Source of the DNA: Gentiana macrophylla
Taxonomy: Eukaryota; Streptophyta; Magnoliopsida; Gentianales; Gentianaceae
DNA: 64,000 nucleotides
NCBI GenBank assembly: GCA_026214975.1
Contig: JAOBSW010000976.1
Coordinates: forward strand, 33,155-97,154
Reading direction: 5' to 3'
Position numbers and translations under genes: made by a program. Position 1 is the first letter of the stretch. Each line of letters opens with the position of its first letter. Positions 45,015 through 57,257 of the stretch are shown in pieces. The notes below the pieces were generated by a model, which saw only the letters and a list, made by a program, of their open reading frames with translations, had not been told where the DNA came from and searched no databases.

Positions 45015-45508
45015 AAATTACTTGACATGGCAACCCCCACCGCAACTTGTTAAATCTAATGTCGATGCTTCTTTCAATGGTGTAATGGCTGCAGTTGGAG
45101 GGATCTTAGAGATTGTGAGTGATATTCTCAATGCTTTTTCAAGTAGCGTGAACACGGGGAAGGGCTTGCGATTTACCATGCGATTTTCCATGCTATTACA
45201 TGGGGCTTTTTAATGTTATTTTCGAGGAAGACTCTCATACTATCATTCAAAGGCTCAACTCGGACGCTTTCTAGATTTATCACAGGTGGAAAGCATCATT
45301 GAAGACTCGTCGTAATATGATTTTATGCTTTATTTTGAATTCTCTTTTGTAAAAGGTGGGTAATATCCTAGCTCACCTTTTAGCTAAGGAATGTCTAAGT
45401 TTGGTAGGAAACAAAACATGGGGGTTATCCCCCTCCTATGCATGTTATCTCAGCTTGTATGTCGGATAAAGTCTAATAAAGAAGTTTTTCCCTTCAAAAA
45501 AAAAAAAT
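45015..45508 (+). mobile_element. 5'-truncated LINE tail with RNase H domain (first)
   Basis: WQPPPQLVKSNVDASFNG is the start of the RNase H domain found at the C-terminus of plant LINE ORF2. Continuing in shifted frames are EDSHTIIQRLNSD and GNILAHLLAKECLS. The sequence ends with AATAAAGAAG and an A run at 45497-45508. Only the 3' end was inserted. A host RNase H-like pseudogene is a less likely reading. Confidence 0.7.
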
Positions 45509-45604
45509 AGTTTTGTGTTTGACACATGATGGAATGAAATGACATGATTTCATTTTGGGCATTAAAGAAATGAAATGATTGCATTAGTAATGATTAAATT
45601 AGTA

Positions 45605-45959
45605 ACACATCTTTTTGGAGATCGTGCTATTTATCAGCGATCGAGGAAGCGTATGTATTGGGGATCATGACTTTGGTTGTTGAGAGCGATTGCCTTCTTT
45701 GTGTTCGGCGACTCGGCAACCTTCTACTGGAACTAACGGCATTTGGTACATTTAGCAGCGATTGTTATTCTAGATCTTTATTATTCTCTGCTATTCGAGT
45801 TTTCTTTTGTTAAGCATATGGGAATGTCCCGGAGCATTTACTTGCTAGACATGGACTATCGGTGGCCTCTTTGATTGCCAGGGTTCTTCCCCACCTTTTG
45901 ATGTTGTCTCGCTACTTTGGCAAGTCCGAATTAATGATCGACTTTTACCCCTCAAAAAA
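45605..45959 (+). mobile_element. 5'-truncated LINE tail with RNase H domain (second)
   Basis: Reads TLVVESDCLLCVRRLGNL and, with frameshifts, FSFVKHMGM and LLARHGLSVASLIARVLP, the C-terminal half of a LINE RNase H. It closes with CCCTCAAAAAAAG. It differs from the first tail, so it is a separate insertion. Confidence 0.68.
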
Positions 45960-46179
45960 AGTTTCAATAATAATTGATGTCGGCAATTAATGCTAAGATA
46001 ACGAGAGGTGGTGGTTGGGTACCCCAATTACGATACCCAAAAGGGAATAAGGTAAATCAAACCCTAATCTAGCGGTTGGTCTCCAATGCCGTTACAACCG
46101 GCTAATTAATATGAAAATACAACGATTGAACAAATTACTAGCTTTTCGAATTCTTTCAACAATCGATCCTTGATGGAGA

Positions 46180-46480
46180 GATCTTCTTCATCGAGTGAAT
46201 TCTTGCAATGGAGATAAAGAAATACAATTCGATTTTACATTGCCGCTCAGATTCTGTTTGCTTCCTTAGTTCCTTCAAGAATCACCATTTACTCCGCAAA
46301 TTCCACGATGAGCTGCGTGCCCCAAATCTCTAGAAATCGTAGAGATCAAAACTCCTTAAGTGGTCTCTAATAGCAATGCCGATAGTTCCTTGTCTATTTC
46401 GATAGCATGCATCCACATTGACCTTGAAAGAACCATGTTTTGGTTTCATCCAATGCGTCGCGAAACCTCTAGGCAACCAG
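46180..46480 (-). pseudogene. LINE ORF2 RNase H remnant
   Basis: The minus strand reads KPKHGSFKVNVDACYRNR and GIAIRDH in shifted frames, the first half of the RNase H domain. Sequence further left (to 46150) does not continue the domain clearly. Confidence 0.55.
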
Positions 46481-47955
46481 AGAAGGAGTTTGAGCATGAT
46501 GCTCTATGAAATTCACCAAGGAGAGACTCTGCCTGATAATAAATGCGCTTGAAAGAGGGACTGCGTTTGTTGAAAGTGCATTGGTTTCTCTCCAGCCAAA
46601 TAAACCAAAATATCATGAAAATGAGGTCGACACGGAAAGTAACGACTCGCAAGAGGAGACAACACAGATCGAGAAATATATTTTGTCTTGCGAAGCAACC
46701 CGTGGATATCGGGTTGGAGCACGAAGCCTTTGATCCAAGTGCAAGCAAAGAGGCAGTGTTTCCATGATTCTATCTCTCGCCACAAATAGAAAGCAGATGC
46801 CAACGGTGATCTTCCTTCTCCTCAAAGCGAGCCTAAAGGAAGTGAGTCAAGTAGCAAGGAACCAAGCAAAAGCCTTCACTTTAAGGGTATCTTCATGTAG
46901 ACCAAAGTACACTCCAAGATTTTCCATTTACATTAGTTGAAGTAGCTTCACCATTGCTAAGCAATTGGGCTTTTTGGTTAAGTGCAAGCTTGTACCCTGT
47001 TTTAACAGTATAAGACCCCTTACTAGTGAAGTGCCAGATGATTTTGTCAGTGTTGCCTTGTTGGTTTATGGGGATACTTATAATTGCCTCAACCTCACGA
47101 GGAAGGAAAGTTTTCTCAATGAGTTGTTTATTCCATCTCCCATATTCAAGTAATTGGTTCAGTGTCTCTAGGGATTCATTAGGGTTGAAAGTAGACACTT
47201 TGAAGCCTTGTTCAAAGAGGATCAAGGTTGATTCCAAATCTTGATGGTAGAACCATCCCCAACAAACCATCTAATACCCTTAGAAAGGAGATCTCTGACA
47301 ATAAGGATACTCCTCCATATGAAGGAAGGTCTAAACCCCAGATTAGGTAACATATAGAAATTATACATTAGAATCTGGTTGACAAGAGACTGGGCATCAC
47401 ACACAATTCTCCAGCATTGCTTGGCAAATGCGCTGATTGAAAAGTCCCTGATCTTTAAAACCTATGCCACCTTGAGTTTCAGGTTTGCACACATTTTCCC
47501 AGGAAATCTAGGCAATAGAATCCTCACCTGAACTCTTGCCCCACCAGAATTTCCTTATCATTGCAAGGATTTCAGAGAGAAGCTTCTTAGGCAGTAGAAA
47601 ACATTGCATAACATAGACTGGAATAGCCTGAAGGACTACCTTAATTAAAAATTCATTAACTGCATTTGGTAAGTACAAGGATCTCCATCTGTTCAACTTC
47701 TTCCAGATCTTATCCTTCAAATATTTGAAGATATCATACCTAGACTTGCCAATAATGAACGGTAAGCCTAGATATTTGCCCTAAGTGTTTCCAATGGGGA
47801 TCCCTAGCATCTGAACAATAGGGTTCTTCACATCATCCTCCAGATTCTTATTGAAATAAACACTTGACTTAGAGAGGTTTACCTTTCGTCCAGAAAGCTG
47901 CTCATATTGCCTTAAAATGTTAGTAATTTCATGCCATCCTCCAACACTTCCCCAA
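46480..47955 (-). pseudogene. LINE ORF2 RT end and zinc-binding domain
   Basis: From 47955: WHEITNILRQYEQLSGRKVN, then KYLGLPFIIGKSRYDIFKYL and LPNAVNEFLIKVVLQAIPVY, the thumb side of the L1 RT. PSFIWRSIL, GIRWFVGDGSTIKIWNQP and DKIIWHFTSKGSYTVKTGYK form the zf-RVT region. The RT palm with its YADD box is absent; the LTR-like block lies where it should be. Confidence 0.85.
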
Positions 47956-47959
47956 CACC

Positions 47960-49305
47960 TTAAGCCAAGTCAACTAACCTTTCCTAAAAGAGATTCATTC
48001 ACAAGACAATATATGCACTAGAGCCGTTTAAGCGTTAAAGCGAGTAACCTCACTCTGAAGTGATCCAGAACCCTTTTCCCACACCCCTCCATCTGAACAA
48101 CTCTCAAGAGTGATGTGTGTGATTTTGACCTAGGTGATCAATCTGGCCCAAAATCCGTTATATCAAGTTCTAAGGCGTGAAACATACAAGATACAACAAT
48201 AAAAGCACTACCCACTCCCGATTTCATCACCCAAAAGGTGATTTCACTAAATTTCACATGATTCGACTATGAAAAGGACTTAGCTACTCATTACACTAGT
48301 TAGAACATACACAATACAGTAAATAAGAGTCATAACAAGCAAAGGAAAGGAGAAAATTACCATTAATTTGCAGAAATTCGAGATTGGATCCAAAAAGTAC
48401 AAAATAGAGAAGTAATTAAAAGGTGGTCTCTTAGTGTTTGGAATGGAAATCTAAGCTAAGAAATGGAAAGATTAAGCTAAGATAATGTTGATGTACACTA
48501 AGAGAAAGTATTCTAAGCTATTACAAAAATCGAGCTAAGAAAGGGGTAGAGTTTTGCTAAGAAAGTAATTGATTTCAAGAAATAGTCTAAGGGGTATTTA
48601 TAGTTGGGAAAAATCTCAGAAAGCGGTCCAAGCATGCGTTTGGAGAAGCTGAAGCTGGCGTTTGGCTTCTTCAAACGCACGCTTGGAATGGTTCAAACGC
48701 GCGCGTTCCGCCGTTCTAGGCGGGGGCTTAAATGTTCTTCATCTTGAGCGCACGTTTAGGATGGGTCGACGTCGCGTTTGGTGGACTTTGAGCGCACGTT
48801 TAGGATGGTTTTGAGCGTGCGTTTGGAGGGTTCAACTCTGTATCAACTTTTGCCTCTTTGAGCCTTACGTTTGAGGGGTTCAAGCGTCGTTTGGAGTCTG
48901 GTGCCCCAAAACTCCACTTTTTCCTCCTTTGATCTCTTCTCTTGCCTCGGTTATGCTTCTTACCATAAATCATCGCCTTCCGGGTCCTCGAGACATTAAT
49001 ACCCTATAACATCACACATGACCAAAAACATCCAAACAATTTCAAAGGGTAAAAGTGCTCGGGAATGGGGTTAGTATCAACAAAATAGGGTAATAATCCA
49101 TCGAGCAGCGGATTAACTCCCGTGCCATAAACTCACGATAACACCCGAAAAGCGGTCTAATCCACCCAAAAATGTCTTTGAAAGTGTGGTAAGCGGGGTA
49201 ATTAATGCACCGGAGTCACGTGAAGTTGACTCTCATCGACCTTCATGTGAAAATAAGATGTGTTTCTACCCCATAAGCCACCCAATCACATATACCCCTT
49301 TTCCA
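47960..49305 (-). mobile_element. LTR-like block in the LINE RT region
   Basis: Non-coding block of about 1.35 kb that replaces the LINE RT palm. On the minus strand a TATA box (CTATAAATACCCC, about 48591-48604) is preceded by roughly ten degenerate copies of a motif around CCAAACGYRCGCT (48630-48900). That arrangement is what is expected of a promoter-bearing LTR, probably Gypsy. I could not find TG...CA ends with a target duplication, so a deletion may have accompanied insertion. Confidence 0.45.
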
Positions 49306-49439
49306 AAAATCCTCATTCATATTCGATTATGAGATCTAGTTTTTCATTAAGGATTTTTCCTTGGTTACATCAAAATCTTGTTGTTCTTTGAAGTTTGTGT
49401 GATTGCTCTTGTAATGACTCAATCTTCTTACTAAGCTTC

Positions 49440-52152
49440 CTATATTTGGCAGAACTCTAAAGGCATAAGTTGCCTCTAACTTCCCTTATGCCCTTAGCAC
49501 AGTCAGCAACATTTAGATGAGTTTTCTTCCTCCAAACATATGCAGAGAGGTTTAGGCATTCAGCATCTTGAAGCCAGAAAGGTTCAAATTTCCTAATAGG
49601 TCTTTTCCTGCAGTTTTCCTTATTTTCAAAAGGGTCATCAAAAATCAAAATAGGTAAGTGATCACTTCTAGAAGTAGAGAGATATGTAACATTGAAATTT
49701 GGAAAAAGATCTATCCATGCATTGCCAGCAACAACTCTGTCAAGTCAAGCCCTGACATTCCCTTTAGGCCACCCATTATTACAAGTATATATAGCCCCAG
49801 AGTAGCCAAGATCAAGAAGATTACAGTCAGCCAAAGCATTTCTGAAATTCTCAATCAAGTACCTTGGCCTTAAGGCGATGCCAGTTTTCTCACTTACATG
49901 AAGGATTTCATTAAAATCACATGCACATAGCCAATGAATGATTGAGATGGAGTGCGACCTTCTAAGAAGATCCCAGTATGTGTGCCTCAGAGCATGGTTT
50001 GGGTTCCCATAAAAACCAGTAAAGCGGAAAGTTTTTGTTGGACTTATTTCTATGTTTTGATGATGAGTGCCATACTAGCTGTTATAGTGCAAAGGCAAAA
50101 AGATGTCTAGATCAAATGTATAGGTTTATTAGAGTTTGATTCATAAATAGGTTTGATCAAACAAGCCTTTGTAAAGAAATTTCTTTGGTTAATATCGGCA
50201 GATGGTCTCAGTCGATGAGGGTAGATAGGTCGATAGACTAGTCTTGAACCTCTTTGAAGGGAAAGGTGAGGTTCAAACTCGAGTAAATGAAGGCTAAAGG
50301 GATCAAACTTAGTGTTTAAAGTCAAGGATATGGAATCGAGAATTTAGGCAAGTCTGTGATGACTAAAGCGATTACATATACCTTGTGTAGAAAGTCTAAG
50401 TTCCATAAGTTGGATGATGTTTGGAACTTGGTTATAATCTAATATGGTGTAATCTAACTTCACAAATAAAAGTTAGATAAAAGAAATCAGCTGCATTACA
50501 TTTTATACACAGCAAATTGTTTTCAATTGATGATAGGTATCTCGTGATGATGAACTTTGTTGATATATATACCTTGATTAAATCAAGATTATTGGAAGAT
50601 TACATGGATAAGAGGATGACCAACTACTCTCGACTTATCAAGAAAATCAAAGGTGAGATTAAAAGAGCGTTGGGATGATTTATATTTTTATCCATTGGAT
50701 ACAAGTCAAAGGGTGGAATGATTTGCCTTGTCAAAAGGAATTACGGCGGTGTCGATCCACATGAATAGTGACAAAATGCAAATCGGATGGGACAAAAACA
50801 ACGGTCACATTTGAATTTCAAATACAAGTCACATGCATTCACCTTTTATAAATAGAGGACTTTCAACTCGAGAAAAGATGATGAATTTTGGATAAACTTT
50901 AAGAGATAACTCGAATTTGAAAAACACCTCTTTGAACTTCTCGAGCATAAAGCTCACGATCGGTGATTTACTTCAAGTGTATTCTACATTCAAGCTATAT
51001 CAAGCATACACACTTGAAGCTGCAAAGCTGCTTGATTACCTCATCCTAATCAAGGCTTTTGCAATCGAATCATTTATTTGATTCAATCTTTATTTTATAA
51101 AGAACCTCTTGAAGATAGTGAAGCATCTGTTGAGTGTGAAAGGCGTTGTTTGTGGTGGAGTGGTGAAGAGGCAATCCTACCCTTCAAGGACCGAGTGGAA
51201 GACTCGGGGGCGACAATCCTACTGTTCCCGATTTTGATTTGTGAAGCCATAGTTATTGGTGAAGGACAAACAACTTAGGAATCTTTGTAGCAATTTACAT
51301 CAAAGATCTCAGTGAATTTCCTCCAACATCACAAGGAGAAGAGTGGACTGACAGGATTACGCCACCTGGAACCACTATAAAATCTACCTACTTACTTTCA
51401 GCATTTAATTTCTGCACTTAGTTTATTTTGTACATCAACCTACTAAATCTAGCAACTGAAATCACACACTTGCACTACTGAGTATCTAATGCTTAGTATC
51501 ATATTTAATAACAAGTATTAAGGCTTAATTTTGATTTAATTCCGCTGCACAAATTCAGCAAACTCAACTATCAGTGAGACTCTTTGTTTATCGCCAGACT
51601 CATGAAGTCTCAGCAGAACTCTGAAGTATCGCCATTCTTGAAGTTGCAGAATTTGTTAACTCCAAAGTTTTAAGTGTTAAGTTTATTCACCCCCCCTCCC
51701 TCTAAACTTAACCAAAGCCTTTTCAAGGGACCAACAGTTTTGTTTTGGTAGGCTATTATGGAGTCAATATAGCCCAGAGAGCTGCTCAGGATTCTAACTA
51801 AGGTAGAATCATTCCAGATGAGAGAGAGTCCTCCTCTAGTTTTCTCACTACTGACATGGAAACTAGAGGCAAACCCAATAGTAATACGAACCTAATTCAT
51901 AGCATGAGAAAAGAGTTTAGTTTTAGATAGAAATAGAAGGAAGGGAGAAGTAGATTTTACTAGGCTTTTGATACTAGGACCTGCATTGGGGTTGCCTAGG
52001 CCCCTACAGTTCCAAAAGATGATTTTATGGTTGTTGGTGAAATTTGCATAGCAGACCTCCTGCGGGCAAGTAGAAATTTCAATCTTGATTTTCTTATTTG
52101 AAGCATCGGGACATTCATTTGATGATTGGTGATTGGTGATTGGTGATTTCAT
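49440..52152 (-). pseudogene. LINE ORF2 endonuclease, split by solo LTR
   Basis: Begins near 52152 with IIFWNCRGLGNPNAG, the start of the L1 endonuclease fold. After the solo LTR it resumes in frame with FRFTGFYGNPNHALRH, then WLCACDFNEILHVSEKTG and YLSTSRSDHLPILIFD, covering the catalytic region. It ends with a linker region to about 49310 (YRKLSKKIESLQEQSHKLQ). Some stops are present. Confidence 0.85.
50036..51736. mobile_element. Solo LTR, SIRE/Maximus-like Copia
   Basis: The block starts TGTTGG and ends CCAACA, with GTTTT duplicated at 50031-50035 and 51737-51741. LINE coding resumes in frame across it. It is 1.7 kb with no coding sequence, and near its right end has CACCCCCCCTCCCTCTAAAC, a feature of SIRE/Maximus-type LTR ends. 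One LTR with a perfect target duplication indicates recombination between two former LTRs. Confidence 0.8.
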
Positions 52153-52229
52153 TGAGTGGCCTAACTGTTGGATTTTTTTTTAGGTTTTCAAAGAGGAATT
52201 GCCATGTTTAGCAGCTTCGGTTTTGAAGT

Positions 52230-52545
52230 TGTGAAATTAAGACAAGTATTGAGAGAAGAAGAGTTTTATTAATTGAAGAATACTTGATGTATTACAATTA
52301 TAAGAGGAAAAAGCTATATAAAGGACTCAGGAAGTCTGATACAGCAAAAATCACTCTAACGGCTAATGTACAGTGTTCCCAACGAACACTGTACATTAAA
52401 AACAGCCCCACTAGTCCAGGGAATAATAGGAAAGACTAACAGTTAAAAGACAAAAACTAAGGGCCTAAACAGAGGTAGAAAAACTTAATTAGCACATTAA
52501 TTAAAACAATTAGATCACTAGTTAATTAGAGCACTAATTTCAACA
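52230..52545 (-). repeat. Element G 3' LTR with perfect hairpin
   Basis: Contains AATGTACAGTGTTC followed by a 5-base loop and its exact inverse GAACACTGTACATT at about 52366-52398. It ends (plus strand) in CAACA next to the purine tract. Confidence 0.9.
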
Positions 52546-52552
52546 CCCCTCC

Positions 52553-53147
52553 TCAAGGTTGGTTGTATAGAGATGAACAACCAAGCTTGCCACTAATGTG
52601 CAGAAATTGAGCAATAGAGGTCCCTTTAGCGAAGATATCAGCCATCTGATCTTGAGAAGGAACAAAGGAAATCTGAATCTCTTTGTTCTCAACCTTTTCT
52701 TTGATGAAATGCCTGTCAATATCAACATGTTTAGATCTGTCATGATGAATGGGATTTTCTGACATGTTGATGGCTGATTTGTTGTCACAAAACAGTTGAG
52801 TAGGGAACTTGGTTGGGGCCCGAATTTCAGTTAGAATCTTTCTTAACCACATGCCTTCACAGATCCCAAAAGATAGAGCTCTAAGCTCAGCCTCTGCACT
52901 GCTTCTATCCACTACATGATGCTTCCTACTTTTCCAAGTAGTTAGATTGCCCCAAATATATGAGCAATACCCAATAGTAGATCTTCTATCTACTATAGAA
53001 CTGGCCCAATCTGCATCTGTGTAGATATGCAGTTCTCTGTTCTCATTCTTAGTGAATATAAGTCCTTGGTCAAGAGTCCTTTGAGGTACCTCAGGGTTAC
53101 ATCCACAACTTGAAGATGTTCTTCACAAGGTTTATGTATGAATCGAC
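52553..53147 (-). pseudogene. Element G RNase H
   Basis: RSSAEAELRALSFGICEGMW, LFCDNKSAINMSENPIHHDR and HVDIDRHFIKEKVENKEIQI are the Copia RNase H signatures; the frame runs to about 52553, next to the purine tract. Confidence 0.92.
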
Positions 53148-54120
53148 TTACAAGGTAATGACAAAGCATATGTCGGTCTTGTGTGTGGAAAAATGAGCGA
53201 GTTTCCCCACTAATCTTTGATATCTCCCAACAACAACATAATTCTTGAAGCCTTCTTTTGTGAACTTCAAGTTAGGCTCTATGGGAGAAGCTGCAGGCTT
53301 ACTATTTGCCATCACAGTCTCTTCAAGTAGATCCAATATATATCTTCTTTGGGAAATATGAACACCCAGTGCGGTCTAGATATTTCCATGCCAAGGAAGT
53401 ATTTCAAGCGCCTTGAGATCTTTGACTTCAAAATCCACAGCAAGGGATTGTTTAAGCGATTAATTTCATCAAATCATCACCGGTGATGATTATATCATCA
53501 ACATAGACAATTAGGATCACTCTTTTGCCATTATCAGTGAATTTAGTGAACATAGTATGATCTGAATGGCATTGGTGATAGCCATAAGTCTTTACAGATT
53601 TAGTGAATCTGCCAAACCATGCCCTAGGAGACTGTTTGAGTCCATAAAGGGCCTTTTTATGTTTACGCATTAGATTTCCTTTTTCTGGGGTCTCATACCC
53701 AGGAGGAATCTTCATGTAAACTTCCTCCTCAAGTTCTCTATTTAGGAAAGCATTCTTGACATCTAATTGGAAAGAGGCCAAACAAGATTTACAGCAATGG
53801 ACAAAAGCACTCTGATGGTATTAAGTTTAGCAATAGGTGCAAAAGTCTCCTGGTAGTCAATGCCATAGGTTTGTGTATACCCTCTGGCAACTAACCTTGC
53901 CTTATGTCTGCTAATAGTCCAATCAGAGTTATACTTATTAGTGAAAAGCCATCTACATCCCACCACATTTTTTTCCTTTAGAAAGATAGGTGATGTCCCA
54001 GGTGTTGTTTTTTATTAGGGCCCTAATTTCATCATCAATAGCTTGTTTCCATTCAGGTTTTTCAAGTGCTTCCTGAATGGTACAAGGCACATACTGACTA
54101 TTGAGGTTGTTCATGAGGGA
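53148..54120 (-). pseudogene. Element G reverse transcriptase
   Basis: [60 protein letters not shown] and VILIVYVDDIIITGDD with an intact YVDD box. The downstream part, ending near 53148, holds YQRLVGKLAHFS. Frameshifts lie near 53960, 53770 and 53450. Confidence 0.92.
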
Positions 54121-54154
54121 TTGATATGCCTCGGAAAGGTTATACAAGGGGACT

Positions 54155-56023
54155 TTAGTACAAGCCCCTTGTTCCTTTCCTCGAGGCAATGGGCTTATCA
54201 TCATGAGTATCATCATAAGTATTATCATGAGGGATTTCATGATTGTCAGGGCTAGGATATTCAGTTTCAGGATTAGTAGGAGAAATGGATCTTTCTGATC
54301 TCCTGTGTTTTCTGGAATAAACCAGTTCCACAGGAGGTCTGTCACATTGGGATCCTTCCTCAGGTCCAAAAGGATAATTAGTGATCCTCCTGTCAGAGGT
54401 ACTTTGATCCCCTGTAGTAAGGTCCTGAGTTTCATTGTCTACATGAGACACTGTTTCTCCAGGTAGGTCAAGAGGAGATAGTAAATTCCATCCTTGAGAG
54501 GAATCCCTGTAGTCAACTTCAGAATTTGCAAGAGTATCATAATAGGGCTTAGATTCAAGGAAAGTTACATCCATTGTATTATAGAACTTCCTTGTAGAAG
54601 GGCAATAACACTTATACCCTCTTTGTCTAAGGGAGTACCTAATCATGATGCATTTGATAGCCTTCGGATTGAGTTTGTTTCTGTGATGGTTGTGAATAAA
54701 CACAGTACATCCAAAAACCTTAGGACTAAGGTTTTGAGTGAACTGACAGTTAGGATATATGTCTTTAAACACACCAATAGGTGTTTTGAATTGAAGTACC
54801 CTTGCAGGCATTACATTAATGAGATAAGTGGTATCATTAAGGCGACTTCTCCCATAGAAACTTAGGAACATTCATAACAAACATAAGAGCTCTGGCAGTG
54901 TCAAGTAAGTGCCTGTTTTTCCTCTCAGCAATTCCATTTTGCTAAGGGGTATCAACACAGGAACTTATATGAACAATGCATTTTCTCTCATGAATGTCCC
55001 AAGGGTTGTTTCAAAGTATTCTGACCCATTGTCAGACTTTAAAACCTTGATTTGATTTAAAATTGTGTATGAACCATATGATAGAAATTTCTAAATATCA
55101 TACCGACTTAGGACTTATCTTTCATCGAGAAAAACCCATGTAAGCCTAGTGTGATCATCAATAAAGTGATGAACCACCTAGTACCGATGATATTTTTAGC
55201 CTTTAAAGGTCCCCAAATATCACTTTGTGAACGTGTTAAAAGGCTTAGATGGTTGATAACTTTTCTGAAGAAAGTTAGTTCTGAACTGCTTTGCAAGACA
55301 ACAAATTTCACACACAAAATCAGTAGGCTTTTTATTGACAAACAGAGCAGGAAGTAATTTTTTTAAGTACACAAAATTTGGATGCCCAAGTCTATAGTGC
55401 CATAGCATTACATTTTCGTTGTTGGTACTAGAACTAAGGCGAATGGAAGCATCATTTCTGAGCACTCATCACCACGCAATAGATAAAGACCCGAATTGGT
55501 CTTAGCAGCGCCAATCATCTTCCCGATTTTGGAGTCACGAAAGTTCTGAGGATGCGGAGGAAAAATTTAGTACCATATTGTGATGTTGTGCTAATCTGTC
55601 ACTGAGATCGAGTTGCAAGATGACTTTGGAACAAAGTACATCTTTGAGACATATGCCCTTTATGTTGATAGATCCCATACCCTCTACTTTAGAGGTGGAA
55701 CCATCAGCAATTCTGACATATCTTCCTTGTGTACAAGGGTGAATAGAGGAAAACAATGTTTTGTCCCCAGTCATGTGTTCAGAAGCACCAGAATCAATGA
55801 TCCATTGATCCTGAACATGAGATTTAAAGGTTTGAGAAATGATACATATCACGTAGCTTGAAAGTGTGAAGATACAACAGATCGATTTTTTGAATTTGGA
55901 AGTGGAGTGGAAAAGTCTTTTAAGGCTTATCTGTTCTTGAGTGAAGACATCTTTACGACAGGATATATTAGCTTGAGACTCCTTCCATTTCGGTTTACGT
56001 TTCCAATCTCTTTGGTTTTCCAT
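54155..56023 (-). pseudogene. Element G protease and integrase
   Basis: WIIDSGASEHMTGDKTLF marks the protease (about 55770-55830). NVMLWHYRLGHPNFVYLKKL and CEICCLAKQFRTNF give the pre-integrase zinc region. The integrase core between 55341 and 54871 is broken by several frameshifts, and 54155-54871 has the C-terminal domain (FGCTVFIHNHHRNKLNPKAI, RGYKCYCPSTRKFY). Confidence 0.88.
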
Positions 56024-56869
56024 GAAGTTTCAGTAGTACCTTTGATGTGCCCTTGCTTCTGCAATGATCACACCAATGCCTTTCTTTCTTTCCTTTGGAG
56101 GTTGAAGAAATGAGAAGTAAGAAGCGAAGAGTTTCTTTGAGGATTTGAGGTACAACAGAAGCTTGAGTGCTGCCCAGCATAAGTTTCCGCATGCTTTCTT
56201 CATGTCTGACCTCAGAAAAAACAGCTTTCAAATATGGTATATGAGATTTGCCAAGGACTTTTCCTCTAACATCATCCAAATCTGGATTGAGCCCCATAAG
56301 GAAAGTAAACACTCTATCTCTTTCAATGAACATTTTATGGTTCTTGTGATCTTGAGGGATGACACCATTTTTGTTCATTGTATAGATCAAGTTCTTTGCC
56401 AGATTCTACTCAAAAGATTGAAGTAGTGAGTGGTGAGTAGAATCACGCTTGCTTGACTCTTTAAGTTGAGATTTGAGCTCATAGACCTCAAGTATTGTCT
56501 CTTTTTGAATAGAGGTCATGGTGCCTCTCGAATTTCTCTTGAGCTTGGTGTTGTGGAACATAAAGTTCTCACTTTGTTCACGAGTCATAGAATCAATAAG
56601 CCATGACATGATGATATTGTTGTCTGCCTTCCATTGTCTGAACTTAGGATCATCTTCTTTTGGTTGAGGGATATCACCAGTTAGATGTCCTTCTTTGCTC
56701 CTTCCAGACACATACGTCAGCAGAGACCTAGACCACAAATGATAGTTATTACCATCGAATTTGTGGCTAGTGAGAAGATAACTGTTGGTATCACTCCCTC
56801 CTTGAATGAGATTTGATCCCTCAGAGTGTGGAACAACATCAGAGGAGGTTGATCTTTCAATAGAAGACA
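55995..56869 (-). pseudogene. Element G gag
   Basis: Starts at ATG 56869 (MSSIERSTSSDVVPHSEGSN) and contains LTSHKFDGNNYHLWSRSLLT, KFRQWKADNNIIMSWLIDSM and FLMGLNPDLDDVRGKVLG, the capsid motifs of this Copia class. A frameshift near 56400 separates the two halves. The zinc knuckle near 56060 is only partly recognisable (WCDHC). Confidence 0.88.
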
Positions 56870-56929
56870 TTTTCTGGTTTTTGAAAAAAATCTCAGAAAA
56901 TTTTGAATTTGAGCGATTTTGGATCAAGT

Positions 56930-56940
56930 CTCTGATACCA
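56930..56940 (-). other. Element G primer binding site
   Basis: TGGTATCAGAG on the minus strand, the standard initiator Met tRNA complement, immediately inside the 5' LTR. Confidence 0.9.
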
Positions 56941-57257
56941 TGTGAAATTAAGACAAGTATTGAGAGAAGAAGAGTTTTATTAATTGAAGAATACTTGATG
57001 TATTACAATTATAAGAGGAAAAAGCTATATAAAGGGCTCAGGAAGTCCTGATACAGCAAAAAGCACTCTAACGGCTAATGTAGAGTGTTCCCAACGGACA
57101 TTGTCTGATAAAAATAGCCCCACTAGTCCGAGGAATAATAGGAAAGACTAACGGTTAAAAGACAAAAACTAAGGACCTAAGCAGAGGTAGAAAAACTTAA
57201 TTAGCACATTAATTAAAACAATTGGATCACGATTAATTAGAGCACTAATTTCAATGA
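56941..57257 (-). repeat. Element G 5' LTR
   Basis: Partner of 52230-52545 with scattered changes. The hairpin arm is degraded here (GTAGAGTGTTC...GGACATTGTC), and the outer end has lost its CA. Confidence 0.9.

Larger units (their letters stand above)
52230..57257 (-). mobile_element. Element G: Copia retrotransposon in the LINE, minus strand
   Basis: LTRs of about 316 bp at 52230-52545 and 56941-57257 start TGTGAAATTAAG. The minus-strand PBS TGGTATCAGAG adjoins the right LTR, and the purine tract CTTGAGGAGGGG adjoins the left. Possible target duplicates are GAAGT (52225-52229) and GAAAT (57258-57262), not exact. About 5.03 kb with gag, PR, INT, RT and RNase H in Copia order, frames broken in places. 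It sits between LINE ORF1 and ORF2. Confidence 0.9.

Noticed and set aside
52153..52229. Exact target duplication for element G
   Set aside because: GAAGT and GAAAT differ at one of five positions and the outer LTR end is altered, so it is given only as possible.
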